In this document: positions 22,553-28,088 of the stretch, piece by piece | Layout of the letters: each line of letters opens with the position of its first letter | How positions within the stretch are numbered: position 1 is the first letter of the stretch | From: a bacterium | Lineage (GTDB): Bacteria; Ratteibacteria; UBA8468 | DNA: 28,088 nt | Direction: 5' to 3' | NCBI GenBank assembly: GCA_030637775.1 | Contig: DAOWFY010000140.1 | Location: 1-28,088 of the forward strand | Notes under the pieces: generated by a model | What the model saw: only the letters and a program-made list of their open reading frames with translations | Databases searched by the model: none | What the model was told of the DNA's origin: nothing | Translations under genes and position numbers: made by a program

Positions 22553-22709
22553 TTGCTGTGAGAATTATCTGAAAGTTAATCTATCCGCATATTTGCTACA
22601 AGATTAATTTGAAAGTTAACTTTCGCATATTGCTACTGAAGTAGCCTGATAGTACAGTCTCGCAATTCCCTACTGAAGACAACTTGATTAGGAAGTAGCG
22701 GAATTTTTT
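22553..22709 (+). repeat. Intergenic repeat, copy B
   Basis: This is the same family as copy A (11331-11449), in the same plus-strand orientation. It adds an inner near-duplication: the block from AAAGTTAA to TTGCTAC occurs at 22571-22599 and again, diverged, at 22611-22636. It spans exactly from the lgt start to within the 3' end of lspA. About the last six LspA codons and the stop lie in its GTAGCGGAATTT end and just beyond. One side therefore borders a start codon and the other carries a stop codon. Confidence 0.75.
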
Positions 22710-23128
22710 ATCTCATGAATTAACAGAATTATAATTCCAATTGTGATGCCACTATCGGCTAAATTAAAGATCGGCCAAACCCTGAAATCAAGGAAATCAA
22801 TCACCGCCCCAAATCTTACCCGGTCGATAAGGTTTCCCAAAATTCCTCCTGTGATAAGTCCGGTTGCTATCCTTTGAGCTCGATTCCTTCTTGCTCTTCG
22901 CAAGAAAAATATAAGCATACCTATTGCTAAGAGAGATAGGACCAGATAAAATAAAAGGGGGATTTTCCCTTTGAAGAGGCCAAAGGAGATCCCAGGATTT
23001 TTAATGTAGGTAAGATACAAAAGATGAGGGATAAGCACAACCGATTGACCCTGGTATAGAGAAAGTCTGACCAAATATTTTGTCAGCTGGTCAAAAAAAA
23101 GGACAATAATCCCAACCCAAATGGACAT
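22688..23128 (-). CDS. lspA: Lipoprotein signal peptidase (signal peptidase II)
   Basis: This aspartic protease removes the signal peptide of diacylated prolipoproteins in the inner membrane. The 146 residues have four hydrophobic helices; the N-terminal F-F-D-Q-L-T-K-Y, K-N-P-G-I-S-F-G, G-N-L-I-D-R-V-R-F-G-A-V-I-D-F-L-D-F and F-N-L-A-D-S motifs are all present, with the catalytic Asp pair in the last two. The start is uncertain. ATG 23128 gives M-S-I-W-V-G, which fits the family. An upstream in-frame ATG at 23155 lies inside the 146-bp element and would add nine unrelated residues (M-L-R-P-D-P-H-V-H). Neither has a Shine-Dalgarno, apparently lost by the insertion. The last residues (K-N-S-A-T-S) are encoded by repeat B. 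Confidence 0.92.
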   Translation of the reverse strand: MSIWVGIIVLFFDQLTKYLVRLSLYQGQSVVLIPHLLYLTYIKNPGISFGLFKGKIPLLFYLVLSLLAIGMLIFFLRRARRNRAQRIATGLITGGILGNLIDRVRFGAVIDFLDFRVWPIFNLADSGITIGIIILLIHEIKNSATS

Positions 23129-23137
23129 ATGGACATG

Positions 23138-23283
23138 GGGGTCAGGTCTCAACATTTGACAAACTTACGACACCATACTTTCTGCTTACTTTAGTAGTAA
23201 TATGCGGATAGCCCCTGATTAAATCAGGGGTACTCACAGCAAATGTTTATTTGGTAAATTGTCAAATGTTGAGACCTGACCCC
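23138..23283. mobile_element. 146-bp non-coding element with perfect 23-bp terminal inverted repeats
   Basis: The left end at 23138-23160 begins GGGGTCAGGTCTC and ends ACATTTGAC; the right end at 23261-23283 is its exact reverse complement. The interior holds repeat copy C and a nested palindrome CCCCTGATT-a-AATCAGGGG (23212-23230). No coding sequence is present, so it would need a transposase in trans. Ends of this kind are reminiscent of elements moved by REP-associated (Y1/IS200-like) transposases; that is recollection, not a search result. No target-site duplication is obvious. Its ends extend into the two flanking genes. Confidence 0.8.
23187..23242 (-). repeat. Intergenic repeat, partial copy C inside the 146-bp element
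   Basis: On the minus strand this starts TTGCTGTGAG, like copies A and B, and continues to CTATCCGCATATT and CTACTAAAGTA. The bases between these blocks are replaced by the palindrome centred at 23221. It corresponds only to the first half of copies A and B, in the opposite orientation. Confidence 0.6.
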
Positions 23284-23639
23284 TCATCTTTCTTCTGGCA
23301 GGCAATGCAAAGTCTGGCATAAGGAAGAGCGCGCAGCCTCTTTTTGCCAATCTTTTTACGGCATTCCTCGCAAATCCCAAATAATTTTTTTTCAAGTTTT
23401 GCCAGAGCATTATTAATTTCTACGATCAGTTTACCTTCGGAAGAGGCAAGATCCAGGTCCAAATTTTTCTCAAAGTTATCACTGGCCAACTCAGCCAAGT
23501 GTGTTGGAATACCTGGATTCTCGCCTTCTACCTGTCTCAACTCCAAACTACCCTTCTGGAGAGCTCCAATCGCCTCTAAAATTCTAATCTTTTCCTTGAT
23601 CAGCAATTTTTTGTATTTCTCCCTTTCCTTTTTATTCAT
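23262..23639 (-). CDS. DksA/TraR-family C4 zinc-finger protein
   Basis: A 125-residue protein with an N-terminal coiled coil (residues 1-35) and a C-terminal four-cysteine zinc finger: C90-x2-C93 ... C111-x2-C114 in G-I-C-E-E-C-R-K-K-I and L-C-I-A-C-Q. Relatives bind the RNA polymerase secondary channel and modulate initiation, often with ppGpp. The acidic tip residues of E. coli DksA cannot be placed with confidence here. ATG 23639 is preferred because of an AGGGGAAGG site just upstream; ATG 23654 would overlap the archease stop by 4 bp. The last residues (G-S-G-L-N-I) and the stop codon come from the terminal repeat of the 146-bp element, so the original end has been replaced. Confidence 0.88.
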   Translation of the reverse strand: MNKKEREKYKKLLIKEKIRILEAIGALQKGSLELRQVEGENPGIPTHLAELASDNFEKNLDLDLASSEGKLIVEINNALAKLEKKLFGICEECRKKIGKKRLRALPYARLCIACQKKDEGSGLNI

Positions 23640-23650
23640 TTTCCTTCCCC

Positions 23651-24115
23651 TCATAAATCAAAGATAATTCTTGTTTGCCAGAGATTTGGCTTTTTCTGTA
23701 ATACTTTCAGGTTATGGTAAGTAGCAGCTTTTATCTCCCTTTTTGGGATTTGGCTATTTTTTTTAATCTTTCCCTTCAGGCAAAATCTATTTTTTATCTT
23801 TCCAATCTTAATTTTGAATTGAGCAAAAATTGCTTTTTCCTTCTCCGCAAGATAGAGCAGTTCGTTAAGGAAACTTACCAAAAGTTCCTCCAAGGTTTTT
23901 GCTGTAACCTTAATTTTGAATTCAATACCATAGGAATTTCCTTTGTAGGGGCTTGATTTATCAAGCCCGCGGGTCGGATGAATCCGACCCCTACACAGTT
24001 TTCCTCCCGCGATGATGCTAAACATCCCGGCTGCGCTCTCTGTAAAGAGTTCCTCCTTGCTCTTCCCTTCGATCAAAAGTCCAATATCTGCCGTATGGTC
24101 AATGACCCGAAACAT
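23651..24115 (-). CDS. Archease (tRNA-splicing/RNA ligase cofactor)
   Basis: Archease activates RtcB-type RNA ligase and promotes its guanylylation. The family hallmark is intact: [12 protein letters not shown] (metal-binding Asp at 10), [15 protein letters not shown], and the C-terminal [10 protein letters not shown] plus F-D-L. At 154 residues it is longer than the usual 135-145. The excess lies at residues 41-57 ([17 protein letters not shown]), encoded exactly by a 52-bp palindromic element between the first helix and the next strand. The start at 24115 has a GGAGGAGG site and overlaps the end of gyrA by 17 bp. No rtcB is visible in the window. Confidence 0.9.
   Translation of the reverse strand: MFRVIDHTADIGLLIEGKSKEELFTESAAGMFSIIAGGKLCRGRIHPTRGLDKSSPYKGNSYGIEFKIKVTAKTLEELLVSFLNELLYLAEKEKAIFAQFKIKIGKIKNRFCLKGKIKKNSQIPKREIKAATYHNLKVLQKKPNLWQTRIIFDL
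23944..23995. repeat. 52-bp double-palindrome inserted in frame in the archease gene
   Basis: The outer borders are TGTAGGGG (23944-23951) and CCCCTACA (23988-23995). Within lie two perfect 9-bp hairpins with 2-base loops: GGGCTTGAT / ATCAAGCCC (23949-23968) and GGGTCGGAT / ATCCGACCC (23971-23990). The archease frame reads straight through as 17 codons without a stop. This architecture is like genomic REP elements, and like Rickettsia palindromic elements in being tolerated inside a protein. Confidence 0.85.
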
Positions 24116-26591
24116 TACCCTCCTCCATCAGGATAACGGAGATATCGCCAATGAAGTCCCCTTTATCTAAGTTAATCAGTTTTACGCCCTGAGTGTTTCT
24201 TCCGATGGGACGGATATCCTTCACGGGAAGGCGAATAATTATCCCTCTTGTGGTAATCAGCATAATCTCATCATCAACGCTTACACTCTTGATGCCCACA
24301 ACATCTCCATTCCTCCCCTTGGTCTTGATATCAATAATTCCCTTGCCACCCCTCTTCTGTTTCCGGTAAAGTTTAACCTTGCTGCGCTTTCCAAAGCCAT
24401 TGGCCGTGACGGTAAGCAGGGAATAATCTTCTTCGGCCACCTCGGCTCCTTTTACCAAATCGCCCTTGGACAGTCTAATTCCACGCACCCCTCTTGCGGT
24501 CCTCCCCATCGGCCGGACATCCTCTTCAGAAAAGTGAATCGATTTACCCTCTCTGGTGGAGAGAATAAGGTCCTTTTTTCCATCGGTAAGTTTTACCTCA
24601 ATCAACTCATCATCCTTTTTCAGGGTAAGAGCGATGATTCCCCCGCGCCTTTGGTGGCTATAGGCAGAAACAGCGGTCTTCTTCACCATTCCCTTCCTGG
24701 TTGCCATCAGCAGAAACAGATTGGCAGAATATTCCTTAATGGGAATAACGGCGGTAACTACCTCCTCGGTGCTAATCTTAAGAAGATTGATGATTGCCTT
24801 TCCCTTTGACTGTCGACTGGCTTCCGGAATCTGATAGGTGGGGAGCCAGTAGACCCGGCCCTTATTGGTGAAGAATAAAAGGGTATCATGGGTAGAGGCA
24901 ATAAAGAAATGCTTGATGTAGTCCTCATCCTTGGTTCTTGCCCCAATGATCCCTTTTCCTCCTCGGTGTTGCCTGCGGTAGGTATCTACCGGAACCCGTT
25001 TCACATAACCGGAGGCAGAAATCGTAATGGCAACATCCTCCTTTTTCACTAAATCAATCTCGGAAAGATCCTCTATTGCCCCAATAATCTTTGTCCTGCG
25101 CTGATCACCAAATCGCTTTTTCAAAGCCGCTAAATCATCCCTAATTACACCGGAAATCTTTTTTTCGCTGGCAAGAATAGACTTCAGTCGCTGAATCTCT
25201 TTTGTCAGTGCTTTGTGTTCCTCATCTATTTTTTCCCGCTCCAATTTAGTCAGACGAGAAAGGGGCATCGCGAGGATGCTGTCGGCCTGAATGGAAGAAA
25301 GTTTAAATGTTTTTATCAGAGAGGATTTAGCTGCTTCCACACTACTGCTCTTTTTGATGAGCTTTATCACCCGATCGATATGCAGGAGAGCAATCTTCAA
25401 ACCAGCAAGGATATGGGCTCGATTCTCTGCTCTCTTCAACTCAAATTGGGTGCGCCGCCTCACCACCTCTCTTCTGTGCTCTAAATAGTGAATCAGCAGT
25501 TCCCGAAGGGGGAGTATTCTTGGTCGATTTTTGACAAGAGCGAGATTAATAATGCCAAAACTGGTGCGCAATGCGGTATGCTTATAGAGTTGATTAAGGA
25601 TAACGTCGGGGTTTTCCCCTGATTTTAGTTCAATGCAGATCCTCATCCCCTCCTTATCGGACTCATCGCGGATTGTGCTGATTCCTTCAATTTTCCTTTC
25701 CTGGGCAAGTGTCGCAATATTTTCGATGAGAGCGCTCTTGTTTACTTCATAGGGGAGTTCCGTAACAATTAAAGCGGCTCTTCCCCTTTCCAACTCCTCT
25801 CCTTTTACCTTGCTCTGTAAGGTAATGATGCCCCTTCCCGTGCGGTAAGCCTCCAGGATTCCTTTTCTTCCGCAGATAAAGCCCCCGGTGGGGAAGTCCG
25901 GTCCGGACAAGACCTTCATCAATTCTTCCAGGTTGCTATCCGGTTTCTCAATCAGAAGAGTAAGGGCATCGATTACCTCATTAATGTTATGGGGAGGGAT
26001 GTTGGTTGCCATGCCCACGGCAATGCCTGAACTGCCATTAAGAAGAAGATTGGGGAGGGAGGAAGGAAGAATGGTTGGCTCGGCCAATGTCCCATCGAAA
26101 TTTGGCGCAAAATTGACCGTTTCCTTATCGATATCGGAGAGAAGAGAAGAGGCAACAGGGGAAAGCCTTGCTTCGGTATACCTCATTGCTGCCGGAGGGT
26201 CTCCATCAACCGAGCCAAAATTTCCCTGACCATCAATAAGAGGGTATCTCAAGGAAAAATCCTGACACATCCGGGTAATGGTGTCATAGATCGCCGCATC
26301 CCCATGGGGGTGATATTTTCCCATCACCTCACCAACAATTCTGGCACTCTTCTTGTAAGGCTTGCCGACAGTTACCCCTAATTCAGACATTCCGTAGAGA
26401 ATTCTCCGGTGCACCGGTTTTAGACCGTCCCTGACATCGGGAAGAGCCCTTCCCACAATAACGCTCATCGCATAGTCAATGTAGGAAGATTTCATCTCCC
26501 TCTCAATCTCTACCGGAACTACCCTCTTCTCCATCCCGTGCACAACACGGGAGCCCTCCTTAACTATCACCTCTTTTTCTTTCTTCACCAT
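24099..26591 (-). CDS. gyrA: DNA gyrase subunit A
   Basis: The breakage-reunion subunit of gyrase, which introduces negative supercoils with GyrB. The 830 residues show the N-terminal winged-helix domain with [19 protein letters not shown], the quinolone-resistance region [12 protein letters not shown] (residues 92-103) and the catalytic Tyr138 in A-M-R-Y-T-E. The GyrA box appears as [10 protein letters not shown], and repeated G-x-x-R-G-x-R-G-I/V-like blades form the C-terminal beta-pinwheel. The GyrA box supports gyrase over topoisomerase IV. Ala99 occupies the E. coli Ser83 position; Asp103 matches Asp87. No Shine-Dalgarno is visible before the ATG, only an A+T-rich leader. gyrB is not in the window. 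Confidence 0.97.
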   Translation of the reverse strand: MVKKEKEVIVKEGSRVVHGMEKRVVPVEIEREMKSSYIDYAMSVIVGRALPDVRDGLKPVHRRILYGMSELGVTVGKPYKKSARIVGEVMGKYHPHGDAAIYDTITRMCQDFSLRYPLIDGQGNFGSVDGDPPAAMRYTEARLSPVASSLLSDIDKETVNFAPNFDGTLAEPTILPSSLPNLLLNGSSGIAVGMATNIPPHNINEVIDALTLLIEKPDSNLEELMKVLSGPDFPTGGFICGRKGILEAYRTGRGIITLQSKVKGEELERGRAALIVTELPYEVNKSALIENIATLAQERKIEGISTIRDESDKEGMRICIELKSGENPDVILNQLYKHTALRTSFGIINLALVKNRPRILPLRELLIHYLEHRREVVRRRTQFELKRAENRAHILAGLKIALLHIDRVIKLIKKSSSVEAAKSSLIKTFKLSSIQADSILAMPLSRLTKLEREKIDEEHKALTKEIQRLKSILASEKKISGVIRDDLAALKKRFGDQRRTKIIGAIEDLSEIDLVKKEDVAITISASGYVKRVPVDTYRRQHRGGKGIIGARTKDEDYIKHFFIASTHDTLLFFTNKGRVYWLPTYQIPEASRQSKGKAIINLLKISTEEVVTAVIPIKEYSANLFLLMATRKGMVKKTAVSAYSHQRRGGIIALTLKKDDELIEVKLTDGKKDLILSTREGKSIHFSEEDVRPMGRTARGVRGIRLSKGDLVKGAEVAEEDYSLLTVTANGFGKRSKVKLYRKQKRGGKGIIDIKTKGRNGDVVGIKSVSVDDEIMLITTRGIIIRLPVKDIRPIGRNTQGVKLINLDKGDFIGDISVILMEEGNVSGH

Positions 26592-26635
26592 TTTATTTTT
26601 TATTGGTTTTTATTGTTTTTTCTTTCTCCCGAGAG

Positions 26636-26728
26636 ATGACTGAAGTTTGTGAGCGAGTTGGCGGTTATGCTCCCAGAGCACGATAGTGCCGAGGAATAAG
26701 AAAGCCCGAGCGAACAAACTTTAGTCAT
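26636..26728. repeat. Palindromic repeat between pilB and gyrA
   Basis: Ends are ATGACTGAAGTTTGT (26636-26650) and ACAAACTTTAGTCAT (26714-26728), a 15-bp inverted repeat with one mismatch that would be a G-U pair in RNA. Inside is GCAC-gata-GTGC. Bases 26652-26689 are identical to 28051-28088. The right end contains the pilB stop codon (TCA at 26725-26727 on the plus strand). It fills most of the 133-bp gap. Confidence 0.75.
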
Positions 26729-27978
26729 TTCTTATCACTTTTTGTCATTCTCAGAACATCAGGAAGAGCAACAATTCCCAAGACGCTCTTCTTCATTCCA
26801 TCCTCGCGAAGAGTCTGCATTCCCGCTTTTCGAGCCCCCTCCTTGACTCCCTCGGTGGGAGCTTTCTCCAGGATTAATCCTCTAATCTCTTCATTGGTAA
26901 CCATCAATTCAAATAGTCCGGTCCTTCCCTTATATCCCGTGCCATTGCATTCGTTGCATCCCTCCCCGCGACAAAAGAAGGAAGCCTCTTCCCCCCTCTC
27001 CTCAATCCTCCCCCCTTGAGGGGGAGAAGATAGGTGGGGGGGTAAATTCAGTTCTGCAAGTACTTCCGGTGAAGGTTGGTACTGCTTTTTGCAGGAATCA
27101 CACAGGGTGCGTACCAATGTTTGTGAAAGAACACCGATGACCGAGGAGGCAATCAGGAAGGGTTCAACCCCCATATCAATCAGCCGGGTAACAGCTCCAG
27201 GGGCGGTATTGGTATGCAAAGTGGCAAAGACAAGCTGGCCGGTCTGGGCTACCTGAAAAGAGATGGAAGCGGTCTCTGCATCCCTAATCTCGCCGACCAT
27301 AACCACATCCGGGTCCTGTCGTAAAATTGAGCGAAGCCCCGTGGCAAAGTTCATCCCGGCCTTAGGATTGATTTGGGCCTGAACAAGGCCGGGGATATGG
27401 TATTCCACCGGATCCTCAATGGTAATGATATGGGTTCGGGCCGATTTAATCTTGTTAAGGGAACTATAAAGGGTAGTGCTTTTTCCCCCGCCGGTAGGAC
27501 CGGCAACCAAAATGATGCCGTAGGGCTCTTCCAAAATCTTCTGGTAGCGGGCAAGAGTCGGAGGCTGAAATCCTAACTGGTCAAAACCTAAAAGAATATT
27601 GCGCTTATCCAGGATTCTAATCGCCACCGCCTCACCAAAGATGGTAGGATAGGTGGAGATACGCAGATGCACCCCTCCACCCTTAACCGTGGCTTTGTAG
27701 GCTCCACTCTGGGGAATGCGTCTTTCTGCAATATCCAAATTTGCCAGGACCTTGATTCTGGTAACAATCGCCTGATAAAATTCTCTCGGTGGGGGGTCGA
27801 AGTTATAGAGAAGTCCATTGATTCTAAAACGAAGGGAGGTGGTCTCCTCGGTCTCTAAATGGACATCGGTGGCCTTCTGCTCCACCGCCTGAGAGAGAAT
27901 AGAATCGACAATGGCGGTAGCCGAGGAATATTCCGTTTCCGAAATTTTAGCTTTAGTAAAATCAAGTCTCTCCACCAT
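26725..27978 (-). CDS. pilB: Type II/IV secretion ATPase (PilB/GspE family)
   Basis: A hexameric ATPase that powers type IV pilus or type II secretion pseudopilus assembly at the inner membrane. It has the N2-type domain (T-D-V-H-L-E near residue 37-42), the Walker A G-P-T-G-G-G-K-S-T (160-168), Asp box I-T-I-E-D-P-V-E-Y (186-194), Walker B M-V-G-E-I-R-D-A-E-T, the His box T-L-H-T-N-T-A, and the tetracysteine zinc site (C293, C296, C341, C344). It lacks the N-terminal MshEN-type domain of full-length PilB/GspE (about 418 versus about 560 residues). ATG 27978 is preferred; a TTG at 28014 is the farthest option. Neither has a good ribosome site. Residues about 313-329 are an extra loop encoded by a palindromic element within the zinc finger. 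Confidence 0.9.
   Translation of the reverse strand: MVERLDFTKAKISETEYSSATAIVDSILSQAVEQKATDVHLETEETTSLRFRINGLLYNFDPPPREFYQAIVTRIKVLANLDIAERRIPQSGAYKATVKGGGVHLRISTYPTIFGEAVAIRILDKRNILLGFDQLGFQPPTLARYQKILEEPYGIILVAGPTGGGKSTTLYSSLNKIKSARTHIITIEDPVEYHIPGLVQAQINPKAGMNFATGLRSILRQDPDVVMVGEIRDAETASISFQVAQTGQLVFATLHTNTAPGAVTRLIDMGVEPFLIASSVIGVLSQTLVRTLCDSCKKQYQPSPEVLAELNLPPHLSSPPQGGRIEERGEEASFFCRGEGCNECNGTGYKGRTGLFELMVTNEEIRGLILEKAPTEGVKEGARKAGMQTLREDGMKKSVLGIVALPDVLRMTKSDKK
26991..27042. repeat. 52-bp palindrome inserted in frame in pilB
   Basis: An imperfect inverted repeat with C-rich left arm CCCCCCTCTCCTCAATC, core CCCCC-cTTGA-GGGGG and right arm AGATAGGTGGGGGG. In pilB it reads as P-P-H-L-S-S-P-P-Q-G-G-R-I-E-E-R-G, between the C-D-S-C and C-N-E-C halves of the zinc site. 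It closely resembles dispersed C- and G-rich palindromes of some candidate-phylum genomes; that comparison is from memory. Confidence 0.75.
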
Positions 27979-28032
27979 AATATATACACACAGACAATGG
28001 TCGTTGCGCAGCAATCATTAAGTAATTACAGG

Positions 28033-28088
28033 AGATGACTGGGGTTTGGAAGCGAGTTGGCGGTTATGCTCCCAGAGCACGATAGTGC
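28033..28088. repeat. Second copy of the pilB-flanking repeat (cut by window end)
   Basis: GAGATGACT (28032-28040) begins the same element as at 26636-26728, in the same orientation. The last 38 bases of the window are identical to 26652-26689. It lies just upstream of the pilB start, so pilB sits between two direct copies. The right end is outside the window. Confidence 0.7.

Noticed and set aside
23344-23667. 107-codon plus-strand frame opposite the DksA-like gene
   Set aside because: The minus-strand frame has the zinc finger and the operon context; the other strand is a composition effect.
25888-26229. 113-codon plus-strand frame inside gyrA
   Set aside because: It is antisense to a highly conserved part of GyrA and shows no domain or ribosome site.
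1-28088. Prophage, integron, tRNA or rRNA genes
   Set aside because: No integrase, structural phage gene, attC-like array or cloverleaf-type sequence was seen; all gaps are shorter than 180 bp.

Overview
The window looks like a piece of chromosome from an uncultured, probably Gram-negative bacterium with an A+T-rich genome. It carries lipoprotein-processing enzymes (Lgt, LspA), a type II/IV secretion ATPase and a large Wzx/Wzy-type surface-polysaccharide locus. The many short palindromic intergenic elements and the gene order gyrA, archease, DksA/TraR-like, lspA, lgt suggest a candidate-phylum lineage such as Omnitrophota or a relative. That placement is a guess; no rRNA or tRNA gene is present to support it.

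Positions 1-21844 (plus strand) are a surface polysaccharide locus. It opens with a 5'-truncated GT4 glycosyltransferase, a 4-epimerase-like SDR, an RmlD-like reductase and a FnlC/WbvD-type UDP-GlcNAc 2-epimerase. A WcaJ-type initiating phosphoglycosyl transferase (PGT) follows, then an unrelated AAA/DUF4143 ATPase with its own promoter and operator-like palindrome. Next come a GT-C membrane glycosyltransferase (apparently starting at ATT), a Wzx flippase and a Wzy/ligase. A HEPN-MNT toxin-antitoxin pair, a GT2 glycosyltransferase and a RelE-type toxin-antitoxin pair interrupt the run. A second set begins with a short PglC-like PGT that overlaps the toxin stop codon. It continues with a split transketolase, a TylF-like methyltransferase, a DegT aminotransferase, a SAM methyltransferase, a FlaA1/CapD-type dehydratase and a second Wzy/ligase. 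This second set could make and polymerise an unusual amino, methylated or branched sugar.

Positions 21773-28088 (minus strand) are housekeeping genes, read from right to left: a PilB/GspE ATPase, gyrA, archease, a DksA/TraR zinc-finger protein, lspA and lgt. The lgt 3' end overlaps the polysaccharide locus convergently by 72 bp.

The most unusual signal is the load of small palindromic elements and where they sit. Two elements of 52 bp lie in frame inside conserved genes (archease and pilB), each adding about 17 residues, like Rickettsia palindromic elements. A 146-bp element with perfect 23-bp terminal inverted repeats lies between the DksA-like gene and lspA; its ends supply the stop codon of one gene and a start codon for the other. 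A second repeat family (three copies) fills gaps from stop codon to start codon, and a third flanks pilB. Two genes also have near-consensus promoters placed so that the transcript would begin at or next to the start codon.
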